DNA of 14,543 bases from Campylobacteraceae bacterium (GCA_026982175.1 JALSHP010000253.1:1-14543); one strand, 5' to 3'; counted from the first letter of the stretch, positions 1-7,353 are shown. Made by a program: numbers and translations. Notes: generated by a model not told the origin, from the letters alone.

Positions 1-238
1 TTGGAACTACGCCTACTATACCATCACTATCATCCTCTCCATCTCCTGTGGCATCAGTTGAACTCTGTTGGTCATTTTCTGCATCGGGAGTAGAATTTCC
101 TAGATATAAGTTCTGATTTATGTTATGGCTAACATGAGTGTAGTTAGATGGAGCATCTCCAAAATCTATAGAACACATAGCATTATCAGTATACATTAAT
201 AAAATAAGAACTGTAATGGTTTTTATATATATATTCAA
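1..238 (-). CDS. Secreted protein with DFGDAP motif, N-terminal part (cut by window edge)
   Basis: Read on the minus strand, a frame open to the window edge gives 79 residues. It starts at a TTG (238-236) preceded by AAAGG (250-246) with a 7-nt gap, a good ribosome binding site. Residues 2-20 look like a signal peptide (NIYIKTITVLILLMYTDNA). Next come the motif DFGDAPSNY (about 25-33), then NLYLG and PDAE, and an acidic GDGEDDSDG stretch (about 65-73). This order is typical of repeats in large secreted or surface-anchored bacterial proteins, where the acidic part may bind calcium. The first ATG in frame lies inside the signal peptide and would destroy it, so TTG is preferred. Export is well supported; the function (adhesin, matrix or S-layer-like protein) is unknown because the rest lies outside the window. 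Confidence 0.7.
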   Translation of the reverse strand, partial: MNIYIKTITVLILLMYTDNAMCSIDFGDAPSNYTHVSHNINQNLYLGNSTPDAENDQQSSTDATGDGEDDSDGIVGVVP

Positions 239-425
239 AATTAAACCTTTATATTAAAATTAATTTAATATATTAACTAATGAGTCATTAATATAAACTT
301 TTATTTATATTTAAAATATAATATATAAAATTAATTAATATATAAAATTATTTAATATAGCCAACTATAATAGAGTTTGAGGTATCATATTTTTTTAAAT
401 TTTAGAGACAAGGTTCATAAAAAAT
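239..425. other. AT-rich divergent intergenic spacer
   Basis: This 187-bp stretch separates the secreted-protein gene (-) from bamD (+). It is almost entirely A and T, with many TTAATATA-like runs. It holds one convincing promoter (366-371, toward bamD), a ribosome binding site for the minus-strand gene (246-250) and a perfect 13-bp palindrome with a central G (TAATGAGTCATTA, 278-290). No small ORF or RNA gene is evident. The minus-strand gene must also have its promoter here, but too many AT-rich hexamers fit to choose one. Confidence 0.6.
366..371 (+). promoter_or_regulatory. -10 box of bamD-lon promoter
   Basis: TATAAT, in the context CCAACTATAATAGAG, lies 54 nt before the bamD start. It is preceded by AT-rich sequence without a clear -35 box, as is usual for the housekeeping sigma factor in Campylobacterota. 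Transcription would start near 378, leaving a leader of about 48 nt. Confidence 0.55.
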
Positions 426-1076
426 ATGAAAATCAATATTAAATCACTTTTTATAGCGATAAGTATGGGGCTATTGTTACTTGGATGTAGTAACAAAGAT
501 GCCGTGAATGAGTATGATAAACCAGCACTAACTTGGTATCAAGATATTGTTAAAGAGATTGCTACAAGTAATTTGGATAAAGCTGATAACTTATATATAT
601 CCCTTAAGAGTGAACATTCACGTTCTCCATTGCTTCCTACGGCGACAATGCTTTTAGCCAATGCCCACATGGAAGACCAAGCTTATATTATGGCTGATTA
701 TTATTTAGATGAGTATTTGAAAAAATATGCAGCTGGATCTTCTGTAGAACAAGCAAAATTTTTAAAGATAAAAGCAGCATTTTTAGGAATTAAAGATGTT
801 AACAAAGAGCAAAAATTGATGTTAGATACCTTGGTAGATATTGATAAGTTTGTTAAAAGTTATCCTGCCTCTAGCTACTTACCTGTTGTCAATACCGTAA
901 AAGTACGCCTACAGATGTCTCAATACCTTTTAAATGAAAACATTGCATCACTCTACACTCGACTAGACAAAGAGAAAGCTGTTGAAATCTATAAAAAGAA
1001 AAATGCCAATTCTCCTTTGAATATGACGGACATTCAAGCTCCAGAGATTGGCTTTCTTGATGCCATTTTTAAATAG
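426..1076 (+). CDS. bamD: Outer membrane assembly lipoprotein BamD
   Basis: A 216-residue lipoprotein. It has a short basic N-terminus, a hydrophobic stretch and the lipobox LLGC, with lipidated Cys at residue 21. The rest is helical and TPR-like, with the pattern ALTWYQDIVKEI, then ADNLY, then AHMEDQAYIMADYYLDEYLK, typical of epsilonproteobacterial BamD/ComL proteins. BamD sits on the periplasmic face of the outer membrane, binds BamA, and helps insert beta-barrel proteins. The protein is somewhat shorter than E. coli BamD, as is usual in this phylum. An AAGG lies 12 nt before the ATG, a rather long spacing. The lon gene starts 8 nt after the stop, so the two are probably co-transcribed; the same bamD-lon pairing is known in Campylobacter jejuni (Cj1074c-Cj1073c). 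Confidence 0.85.
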   Translation: MKINIKSLFIAISMGLLLLGCSNKDAVNEYDKPALTWYQDIVKEIATSNLDKADNLYISLKSEHSRSPLLPTATMLLANAHMEDQAYIMADYYLDEYLKKYAAGSSVEQAKFLKIKAAFLGIKDVNKEQKLMLDTLVDIDKFVKSYPASSYLPVVNTVKVRLQMSQYLLNENIASLYTRLDKEKAVEIYKKKNANSPLNMTDIQAPEIGFLDAIFK

Positions 1077-1084
1077 AGAATAAT

Positions 1085-3457
1085 ATGCAGTTAAGTAATT
1101 ACGAACCATTTCCAAACAGACTACCTGTGGTGATTGAAGATAATCTTTTTATCTATCCCTTTATGATTTCACCTATTTTTTTAACCAATAAAGAGGACAT
1201 TGAAGCCGTTACCTTTGCCATGGATAATAATTCACTTCTCTTTTTGACGACTACTAAAGAAGGTGAAGAGGGTTCACGAGAAGCAGAAAATGTTCATAGA
1301 CTAGGGGTCATTGGCTCTATTATGCGTAAAGTTAACATTCCTGATGGTCGTGTAAAGATACTCTTTCAAGGAATGGCAAGAGGTGAGATAATTGGTGAAC
1401 TAGATAGGGTAGAAGAGGGTGAAAGCTCTTTTCAAGAGGGCATGATACATCTCTTGGAAAATAAAAAGTATGATGAGCTAAAAGTGACTGCTTTGGTGGG
1501 TGTTTTAAATGAAAAGATAAAAATATTATCTAAAATTAACAGTGGTATTCCTGCTGATTTACTAAAGACCATTACCGAGACCGATGACCCTTATCGGATT
1601 GTTGATTTGGTTGCTTCTTTGTTAAAACTTTCTAAAACAGATGCCTATACACTTTATGGCAATGACGATGTAGAAGCGTGTTTGATTAAACTTATTGAGA
1701 TTATTGTCGAAGAGATGGAATCGGCAAGAGTTGAAAAAGAGATTCGCTCTAAAGTACATACCAAAATAGAACAGACCAATAAAGAGTACTTTTTAAAAGA
1801 GCAACTTAAAGAGATTAACAAAGAGTTGGGTGCTGATGCAGGACGTGAGGAGGAGCTTAATGCTTTTCGTGAAAAGTTAGAAGCGTTTAAACCTAAAATT
1901 GCAGAAGATACCTTTAATGAGATAAGTAAACAACTTGAAAGATTTGCACGGATGCACCCAGACTCTGGTGATGCTGCACAGATTCAAACTTATTTGGAGT
2001 GGGTATTTGAGTTGCCTTTTGGCGAATTAACTCAGACCACCCTAAAGGTAGCAGAGGTAAAAGAGCGATTAGATAAAGATCACTTCTCTTTAACTAAACC
2101 TAAAGAGCGTATTGTGGAATTTTTTTCTGTTCGTGAATTGGCAGAGAAAAGAGGCATTACACTTGATGGAAGTGCAGGAACTATTCTCTGTTTCTCGGGC
2201 CCTCCAGGGGTAGGAAAAACCTCTTTGGCAAACTCTATTGCCAAATCCTTAGGGCGACCTCTTATTCGTATTGCATTGGGTGGACTTGAAGATGTCAATG
2301 AACTTAGAGGTCACCGACGTACTTATGTTGGGGCAATGCCTGGACGTTTGGTACAAGGGCTTATAACAGCTAAGAGTATGGACCCTGTGATTGTGCTTGA
2401 TGAGATTGATAAAGTAGGGCGTAATGGTAGAGGTGACCCAACAGCTGTACTGTTAGAGATTTTAGACCCTGAACAGAACCGTGAGTACCGCGACCACTAT
2501 TTAAACTTTGACTTTGATTTAAGTAAAGCCATTTTTATTGCAACAGCAAATGATGTGGGGCAAATCCCTGCACCACTGCGTGACCGTATGGAGTTTATTG
2601 AAGTCAACTCCTATACTCCAAGTGAAAAATTTGAAATTGCCAAAGCTTATCTGATTCCACAAGAGTTAAAAAAACATGCCCTTGCCTCTGATGAGTTTGA
2701 GATTACCGATAAAGCATTAAAATTACTCATTGATGAATATACAAGAGAGCCAGGGGTACGTGGTTTACGCCGAAAAATAGCAGGAGTTATGCGTAAAGTA
2801 GCCTTAAAACTTCTACTTAATGTAGAGCAGAGTAGTGTTAAAGTGAAGGTGAAAGACTTACCTGAATTTGCCGATAAAAAAGTATTTGAGATTTCAGCAA
2901 TTGACAAAATGCCATCTTTAGGGGTAGTTAATGGTTTGGCTTGGACAGCGGTAGGGGGCGATGTTTTAAAGATAGAAGCCATTAAGCTTAAAGGTAAAGG
3001 TAATATTAAACTAACAGGTAGTTTGGGGGATGTGATGAAAGAGTCAGCCCATATTGCTTTTTCGGTGGTTAAAATTTTTATGCAGCAAGAGATTAAAGAG
3101 GGTGAAGCCTATAAGCAGTATGATTTACATATTCATGTACCTGAAGGTGCAACGCCTAAAGATGGTCCAAGTGCAGGAATTGCTATGGCAGTGGTTATGG
3201 CATCTATTCTGTTAAATAAAAAGATAGACAATGCCATTGCTATGACAGGTGAATTAACATTGACAGGGAAAGTACTGCCTATTGGTGGATTGAAAGAGAA
3301 GCTAATCGCAGCCTACAAAGCAGGTGTGACCAAAGCGTTAATTCCTCAAAAAAATTATGAACGTGATTTAGAAGATATTCCCAATGAAGTTAAAAAGTCC
3401 ATTGAGATTATAGGAGTATCAAGTATAGATAAAGTTCTATCTGAAGCGTTACTTTAA
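1085..3457 (+). CDS. lon: ATP-dependent protease La (Lon)
   Basis: A 790-residue LonA-type protease of normal length. It has an N-terminal substrate-binding domain (about 1-200, with FPNRLPVVIEDNLFIYPFM), a helical region with YFLKEQLKEINKELG, an AAA+ domain and a C-terminal Ser/Lys protease domain. Walker A is GPPGVGKT (372-379), and Walker B is VIVLDEID with acidic residues D439 and E440. The catalytic dyad is S696 (in DGPSAG) and K739 (in LKEKL), 43 residues apart as in E. coli S679/K722. Lon degrades misfolded and specific regulatory proteins in the cytoplasm. The start follows bamD by 8 nt with a weak GAGA-type ribosome binding site, so expression probably depends on bamD transcription. 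No heat-shock operator is obvious just upstream. The gene looks intact. Confidence 0.97.
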   Translation: MQLSNYEPFPNRLPVVIEDNLFIYPFMISPIFLTNKEDIEAVTFAMDNNSLLFLTTTKEGEEGSREAENVHRLGVIGSIMRKVNIPDGRVKILFQGMARGEIIGELDRVEEGESSFQEGMIHLLENKKYDELKVTALVGVLNEKIKILSKINSGIPADLLKTITETDDPYRIVDLVASLLKLSKTDAYTLYGNDDVEACLIKLIEIIVEEMESARVEKEIRSKVHTKIEQTNKEYFLKEQLKEINKELGADAGREEELNAFREKLEAFKPKIAEDTFNEISKQLERFARMHPDSGDAAQIQTYLEWVFELPFGELTQTTLKVAEVKERLDKDHFSLTKPKERIVEFFSVRELAEKRGITLDGSAGTILCFSGPPGVGKTSLANSIAKSLGRPLIRIALGGLEDVNELRGHRRTYVGAMPGRLVQGLITAKSMDPVIVLDEIDKVGRNGRGDPTAVLLEILDPEQNREYRDHYLNFDFDLSKAIFIATANDVGQIPAPLRDRMEFIEVNSYTPSEKFEIAKAYLIPQELKKHALASDEFEITDKALKLLIDEYTREPGVRGLRRKIAGVMRKVALKLLLNVEQSSVKVKVKDLPEFADKKVFEISAIDKMPSLGVVNGLAWTAVGGDVLKIEAIKLKGKGNIKLTGSLGDVMKESAHIAFSVVKIFMQQEIKEGEAYKQYDLHIHVPEGATPKDGPSAGIAMAVVMASILLNKKIDNAIAMTGELTLTGKVLPIGGLKEKLIAAYKAGVTKALIPQKNYERDLEDIPNEVKKSIEIIGVSSIDKVLSEALL

Positions 3458-3477
3458 GGTGTTTAAAGATGAGAAGC

Positions 3478-4209
3478 TTAAAGGCTACTCATAAGTTCAT
3501 CAAGTTCTTGATAGGAGACTTCTCCTTTAAATGCTTGTTCTGTTACCCCATTTTTAATAATAAGGGTACAAGGAAGTACTCCTGTCCACTCATAGTTATT
3601 TTGAATATTTAGTAGGAGTGAGGCCGCTTCACTTTTATCGATGATGGGGTAATTCATTTGAAATCTTTGAATAAGAGAAGATGACTCACCTCTACTCATA
3701 GGAGCTTGTGCTTGAAGGGCAATAATTTTACTGTTGTGTGCATATTTTCTTTGAATTCTTTTTATAATGGGAATCTCTTTAAAACAGTATTCACAATGTT
3801 TACCAAAGACTTGTAAAATAATAATTTTATCTTGATATTGAGGAAAAGAGAAACCGTTGCTTCTCTTTTGAATGGCAATACTTGTTCCTTGTACGGTTCT
3901 AAATTGGCGTGTTTCACCACCTGTAGCGTGTGTAGTACTATGTGTAGTAACAGTAGGCTGAATGCTAGGTTGTATGGTTGGAGCTATGGGTTCTTGAGGA
4001 TAACTGCTTATCTCTCTTTGGCTAGGTATCTGTTGTGTTGTAGGAATATTTTCAAATATTGGTCGAGTATGCACTTCTACCGGAGGTAGGGGTCTGTTTT
4101 GAACTACTGGAATTGATTGTTCTGTTGTTGTTTGAATGGTTCTTTGTACACATCCTGTAGTATTTAATGTTAAGAGTATTAACGAGATGGATAATATATT
4201 TTTTTGCAT
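3478..4209 (-). CDS. Lipoprotein with Pro/Thr-rich linker and TlpA/ResA-like thioredoxin domain
   Basis: A 243-residue protein when started at the ATG at 4209. A TTG six bases upstream (4215) is also possible, but it is only 4 nt from the AAGGA site (4224-4220), whereas the ATG is 10 nt away. It has a signal peptide with lipobox TTGC (lipidated Cys20), then a linker of about 70 residues rich in Pro, Thr, Gln and Ser (about 30-100), then a thioredoxin fold (about 107-243). The redox motif is CEYC (139-142). The conserved cis-proline is P213 in VLPCT, unusually followed by another Cys. The likely role is a membrane-tethered periplasmic thiol reductase or oxidase, with the linker as a stalk. Partner unknown. 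It converges on lon with a 20-bp gap and has its own promoter. Confidence 0.8.
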   Translation of the reverse strand: MQKNILSISLILLTLNTTGCVQRTIQTTTEQSIPVVQNRPLPPVEVHTRPIFENIPTTQQIPSQREISSYPQEPIAPTIQPSIQPTVTTHSTTHATGGETRQFRTVQGTSIAIQKRSNGFSFPQYQDKIIILQVFGKHCEYCFKEIPIIKRIQRKYAHNSKIIALQAQAPMSRGESSSLIQRFQMNYPIIDKSEAASLLLNIQNNYEWTGVLPCTLIIKNGVTEQAFKGEVSYQELDELMSSL

Positions 4210-4243
4210 AGGCAAACGTTCCTTTTTTATATTTATTTAGAAC

Positions 4244-4249
4244 ATTATA
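4244..4249 (-). promoter_or_regulatory. -10 box of the thioredoxin-lipoprotein promoter
   Basis: On the minus strand TATAAT (4249-4244), in the context GAAGATATAATGTT, lies 34 nt before the chosen ATG. Transcription would start near 4237 and give a leader of about 28 nt carrying the AAAAAAGGA ribosome binding site. The DAHP synthase promoter faces the other way about 60 bp off. Confidence 0.6.
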
Positions 4250-4305
4250 TCTTCTCATAATAAATTTATAATAAATCTAAAGCCCAAAATTTAATTTTTT
4301 CAAGG

Positions 4306-4311
4306 TATAAT
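4306..4311 (+). promoter_or_regulatory. -10 box of DAHP synthase promoter
   Basis: TATAAT, in CAAGGTATAATCATCG, is preceded by a T-run (TTAATTTTTT) typical of Campylobacterota promoters lacking a -35 box. Transcription would start near 4318, about 23 nt before the ATG, so the leader is too short for an attenuator or riboswitch. Control by leader-peptide attenuation therefore looks unlikely. Confidence 0.65.
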
Positions 4312-4340
4312 CATCGAATTAATTTTTACAAGGACAAACA

Positions 4341-5684
4341 ATGAACTGGACACCAAGCTCTTGGAGAGACTTCCCCATTAAGCAACAACCAACTTATGTA
4401 GACCAAAATGCACTTAAAAGTGTTGAAGCAGAGCTAAGTTCCTATCCTCCTCTTATTTTTGCTGGAGAAGCGAGAAGACTCAAAGAGAAGTTAGCTGCTG
4501 TAGGGCGTGGAGAAGCATTTTTACTGCAAGGTGGTGATTGTGCAGAGAGTTTTGCTGATTTTAATACGCCAAACATTAAAAACTTTTTTAAATTAATGTT
4601 ACAGATGAACATGGTGATGATGTACTCTACAGGTAAACCAGTGGTTAAAGTAGGACGAATTGCAGGGCAGTTTGCGAAACCTAGAAGTTCTGATTTTGAA
4701 GAGATAGAGGGGGTTAAACTCCCTTCTTATCGTGGAGATATTATCAATGGTATTGAGTTTACAGAGGAAGCTAGAATCCCCAACCCTCATAATATGATAC
4801 GTGCCTATAATCAATCTGCTGCGACACAAAATCTTTTAAGAGCATTTGCAAGAGGTGGTTTAGCCGATTTAAATAAAGTACATCAATGGAATTTAGAGTT
4901 TATTAAAGACAATGAATTGGGTAAAAAATATGAAGAGCTTTCTAATAAAATAGACAATGCTGTGAAGTTTATGTCAGCATGTGGACTCTCTTCAGATAGT
5001 GTCCCCCAACTACATCAAACAACTATTTACTCTTCGCATGAAGCATTACTTCTTAACTATGAAGAGGCATTAACCAAAAAAGATTCTGAAGGTGATGAAA
5101 AGTATTATGATTGTTCTGCTCATATGTTGTGGATTGGTGACAGAACGAGAGAGCTAACAGAAGCACATATTGAGTACTTTAGAGGGATTGAAAATCCTAT
5201 TGGATGTAAAGTTGGACCTACTATGGGTGAAGATGAGTTAATTGAACTTATTGATGCACTTAATCCAAACAATGAAGAGGGTCGATTAAACCTTATTGTT
5301 CGTATGGGTGCTTCTAAGATTCAAGAGTTTTTCCCTAAATTACTTAAACGCGTTAGAGATGAGGGTAGAAATGTGGTTTGGTCTTGTGACCCAATGCACG
5401 GCAATGTTGAGAAAAGTTCAACAGGTTATAAAACCAGAGATTTTGCCAACATTCTCTCTGAAGTAGAACAGTTTTTTGCCATTCATAAAGAGATGGGAAC
5501 CGTGGCAGGTGGTATTCACTTAGAGATGACAGGAAATGATGTGACAGAGTGTACAGGAAGTGCTTCTTGTGCCATTACCGCAGAAGATTTAAGTAGCCGT
5601 TATCACACACAATGTGACCCAAGACTCAATGCAAGTCAAGCTTTAGAGCTTTCATTTATGATTGGTGAGATGCTAAACGCGTAG
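4341..5684 (+). CDS. Class II 3-deoxy-D-arabino-heptulosonate-7-phosphate (DAHP) synthase
   Basis: A 447-residue enzyme that condenses phosphoenolpyruvate and erythrose 4-phosphate, the first step of the shikimate pathway to aromatic amino acids. It belongs to the plant-like class II family (AroA-II), which replaces the E. coli AroFGH type in Campylobacterota. Visible signatures are LLQGGDCAESF, GQFAKPRS, YRGDIING, WSCDPMHGN and GGIHLEMTGNDVTECTG. By comparison with the family the metal ligands are C67, H353, E395 and D426. AAGGA lies 7 nt before the ATG. It is shorter than mycobacterial forms, whose extra regulatory elements appear absent. The stop codon is the TAG within the GTAG head of a REP element (5681-5684), so the original C-terminus may have been altered when the element arrived. 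Confidence 0.95.
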   Translation: MNWTPSSWRDFPIKQQPTYVDQNALKSVEAELSSYPPLIFAGEARRLKEKLAAVGRGEAFLLQGGDCAESFADFNTPNIKNFFKLMLQMNMVMMYSTGKPVVKVGRIAGQFAKPRSSDFEEIEGVKLPSYRGDIINGIEFTEEARIPNPHNMIRAYNQSAATQNLLRAFARGGLADLNKVHQWNLEFIKDNELGKKYEELSNKIDNAVKFMSACGLSSDSVPQLHQTTIYSSHEALLLNYEEALTKKDSEGDEKYYDCSAHMLWIGDRTRELTEAHIEYFRGIENPIGCKVGPTMGEDELIELIDALNPNNEEGRLNLIVRMGASKIQEFFPKLLKRVRDEGRNVVWSCDPMHGNVEKSSTGYKTRDFANILSEVEQFFAIHKEMGTVAGGIHLEMTGNDVTECTGSASCAITAEDLSSRYHTQCDPRLNASQALELSFMIGEMLNA

Positions 5685-5739
5685 GGTGTCATTTTAATGC
5701 ATCATTAAATAATTTTGGGTGCAATAAATTGCACCCTAC
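5681..5739. repeat. REPIN-like element (two inverted GTAG-headed palindromes)
   Basis: The left arm (5681-5703) is GTAG plus an imperfect palindrome (GGTGTCATTTTAATGCATC). The right arm on the opposite strand (5739-5717) is GTAG plus a perfect stem: GGGTGCAAT (5717-5725), AA, then its complement (5728-5736). A 13-bp AT spacer joins them. It fills the whole gap between two convergent genes and contributes the TAG stop of each: 5682-5684 for the DAHP synthase and 5738-5736 for nth. The layout matches REP doublets mobilised by RAYT transposases. As RNA it could fold into hairpins and act as a bidirectional transcript end, but there is no U-tract. Confidence 0.8.
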
Positions 5740-6392
5740 ACCTTAAAGGTTTCAGAAGTTCGACAATGTTTCTCCATAAAACATCCTTCACATTCAGGTT
5801 TGACAGCTTTACATTTGTAGCGTCCAAAGAGTACCATTGCTTGATGAAGCAGATGTAAATCGGTTTTAAACTTTTTACTTAAAGTGGCTTCTGTTTTGAG
5901 GGCTGTTTTATCATCACTTAATCCTAAACGGTGAGCTACTCTAAAAACATGGGTATCAACAGCCATTAAGTTTGCTCCAAAATACTCTATCATCACTACA
6001 TTGGCAGTTTTTTGACCCACTCCTGCTAGTTTGACCAGCTCATCCCGTGTATGAGGAATCTCTCCATTATGGTTTTCAATGACAGCTTGTGCCATCTTAA
6101 TAAGATTTTTTGCTTTATTATTAAAAAATGAACAAGTATTAAGATAGGATTTTACTTCATCTAAGTCTGCATTGGCAAGTTCAATGGGCGAGGGGTATGC
6201 TTCAAAAAGAGCAGGAGAGATAATATTAACCCGTTTGTCAGTACATTGTGCTGAGAGCATTACAGCAATAAGTAGTTCATAAATATTCTTGTAGTTTAGT
6301 TCGGTTAAAGACTCGGGGTAATGTTCTAAAAAGAGTGCTTTAATCTCCTCTATTTCTTTTTTTGTTGCAGATTTTATTTTTTTTGTTGCCAT
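5736..6392 (-). CDS. nth: Endonuclease III (DNA glycosylase/AP lyase)
   Basis: A 218-residue base-excision-repair enzyme that removes oxidised pyrimidines and cleaves the abasic site. The helix-hairpin-helix is LAGVGQKTANVV, with the catalytic lysine K128 just after the hairpin, and the catalytic aspartate is D146 in VDTHVFR. The C-terminal [4Fe-4S] cluster motif is complete: C194-X6-C201-X2-C204-X5-C210. The length is close to E. coli Nth (211). No strong ribosome binding site is visible before the ATG, and the N-terminus is Lys-rich (MATKKIKSATKKE). The stop is the TAG of a REP element on the minus strand. Adjacency to a peb4-like gene and fba matches C. jejuni (Cj0595c-Cj0596-Cj0597). Confidence 0.95.
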   Translation of the reverse strand: MATKKIKSATKKEIEEIKALFLEHYPESLTELNYKNIYELLIAVMLSAQCTDKRVNIISPALFEAYPSPIELANADLDEVKSYLNTCSFFNNKAKNLIKMAQAVIENHNGEIPHTRDELVKLAGVGQKTANVVMIEYFGANLMAVDTHVFRVAHRLGLSDDKTALKTEATLSKKFKTDLHLLHQAMVLFGRYKCKAVKPECEGCFMEKHCRTSETFKV

Positions 6393-6425
6393 GGTTCAAT
6401 ATCTTTTTTATCTATTTTTTTGTAT

Positions 6426-6431
6426 ATTATA
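6426..6431 (-). promoter_or_regulatory. -10 box of nth promoter
   Basis: Minus-strand TATAAT (6431-6426), in CATACTATAATATAC, lies about 34 nt before the nth ATG. Transcription would start near 6419. It is divergent from the peb4 promoter, with the direct repeat at 6437-6458 between them. Confidence 0.5.
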
Positions 6432-6436
6432 GTATG

Positions 6437-6458
6437 ATTTACCAATCATTTACTAATT
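6437..6458. promoter_or_regulatory. Adjacent 11-bp direct repeats between divergent promoters (candidate operator)
   Basis: ATTTACCAATC (6437-6447) is followed directly by ATTTACTAATT (6448-6458). The two differ at only two positions, and the 11-bp period places them on the same face of the helix. They lie between the -10 boxes of nth (6431-6426) and peb4 (6464-6469), where a protein could affect both. Tandem half-sites of this kind are typical of OmpR/PhoB-family regulators. The regulator is unknown, and in AT-rich DNA the match could be chance. Confidence 0.35.
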
Positions 6459-6463
6459 GATGT

Positions 6464-6469
6464 TATAAT
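6464..6469 (+). promoter_or_regulatory. -10 box of peb4-fba promoter
   Basis: TATAAT, in GATGTTATAATATATG, would start transcription near 6476 and give a leader of about 26 nt with an AAGG site. A second TATAAT at 6485-6490 is too close to the start codon to serve this gene. Confidence 0.5.
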
Positions 6470-6490
6470 ATATGTCTAATATATTATAAT

Positions 6491-6494
6491 AAGG
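6491..6494 (+). promoter_or_regulatory. Ribosome binding site deciding the PEB4-like start
   Basis: AAGG lies 7 nt before the TTG at 6502 but only 1 nt before the in-frame TTG at 6496. The downstream TTG is therefore the better start, and it gives a cleaner signal peptide beginning MKKNFRFF. Confidence 0.6.
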
Positions 6495-6501
6495 TTTGAA
6501 A

Positions 6502-7317
6502 TTGAAAAAAAACTTTAGATTTTTTATCCTAATGACACTATTTATCCCTTATGGTTTAGTAGCAAATGAGACTTTAGCCATTGTAAATGGTGCAGAGATT
6601 ACAACTAAAGATGTTAACGAATTTGTGATTAAAAGTATTCCTGGTGCGACATTTTTTTCGTTAACAGCGGAACAAAAAGAGAAAGTAATCAATCAGATGA
6701 TTGACCGTAGACTCTTTTTGGAAGATGCCCAAAAGAATCATATAGAGAAAAGTTTAGCCTATCAAAGAGATTTACAAAAACTACAAGAGAACTTGCTTCT
6801 TGATTATTGGATGAAAGAACAAGTTGAAAACTTAAGTATTTCAGAGAAAGATATTCATCAATACTATTTAAATCATCAAAAAAATTTTTTAAAACCAGCT
6901 TCGGTTAAAGTACGGCATATTTTACTTAAAACAGAAGATGAAGCGATTAGTCTAATTGCCGAGTTAGAAGAGAGTGTGAATTTAAAAGAGGACTTTATAC
7001 GTTTAGCCCAAACCCAATCTATTGGACCGAGTGCTAAAAATGGAGGTGCTTTGGATTGGTTTATGTTTGATCAGATGGTACCTGAATTCTCTCAAGCTGC
7101 TTTTGCCTTAGAGCTTAATACCATTACTAAAAGAGCTGTCCAGACACAGTTTGGTTACCATATTATTTATCTTGAAGATAAAAAAACAGAAGGATTAATT
7201 CCTTATGAGTCAGTGAAAGATGAGATCGTCAAAGCATTACGCTATAGTAGATTTAAACTTAAATTAGAAAAAATAAGTAAAAAAATGAAAAAAACGGCAA
7301 AGATTATTGTAAAATAA
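6502..7317 (+). CDS. Periplasmic peptidyl-prolyl cis-trans isomerase/chaperone, PEB4/CBF2-like (parvulin type)
   Basis: A 271-residue SurA-like protein from the TTG at 6502. A signal peptide with a hydrophobic core (FFILMTLFIPYGLVA) probably ends after A21, before NETLAIVNG. An N-terminal helical chaperone part (VINQMIDRRLFLEDA) is followed by a parvulin domain at about 134-227, with VRHILLK, GGALDWF, MVPEFSQAAFAL and QFGYHIIYLEDK. The C-terminal helix is Lys-rich (KISKKMKKTAK), giving a basic tail. PEB4 of C. jejuni and HP0175 of H. pylori assist outer-membrane protein folding and lie directly upstream of fba, as here. With BamD in the same window, two steps of outer-membrane protein assembly are encoded nearby, though in separate operons. 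The gap to fba is 36 nt and suggests co-transcription. Confidence 0.9.
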   Translation: MKKNFRFFILMTLFIPYGLVANETLAIVNGAEITTKDVNEFVIKSIPGATFFSLTAEQKEKVINQMIDRRLFLEDAQKNHIEKSLAYQRDLQKLQENLLLDYWMKEQVENLSISEKDIHQYYLNHQKNFLKPASVKVRHILLKTEDEAISLIAELEESVNLKEDFIRLAQTQSIGPSAKNGGALDWFMFDQMVPEFSQAAFALELNTITKRAVQTQFGYHIIYLEDKKTEGLIPYESVKDEIVKALRYSRFKLKLEKISKKMKKTAKIIVK

Positions 7318-7353
7318 TAAAAAAATTAATGAATGAAGTAGTAAGGTAAAAAA

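Noticed and set aside
2080..2982. Open frames antisense to lon (2080-2298 and 2647-2982)
   Set aside because: They lie opposite a complete, well-conserved Lon reading frame, have no ribosome binding sites and show no recognisable domain.
3458..3477. Terminator between lon and the convergent lipoprotein gene
   Set aside because: Only 20 bp separate the stops, and no stable hairpin or T-tract is visible.
3832..4258. Open frames at 3832-4089 (+) and 4052-4258 (-) overlapping the thioredoxin-lipoprotein gene
   Set aside because: They are other-frame readings of the linker and signal-peptide region of a gene with a clear lipobox, ribosome binding site and CEYC motif.
4312..4340. Search for a leader peptide or attenuator before the DAHP synthase gene
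   Set aside because: The leader after the likely -10 box is only about 23 nt and has no ORF or hairpin.
6485..6490. Second TATAAT before the PEB4-like gene as its promoter
   Set aside because: Transcription would begin at or after the AAGG site and the TTG start, so no usable leader would remain. The TATAAT at 6464 fits better.
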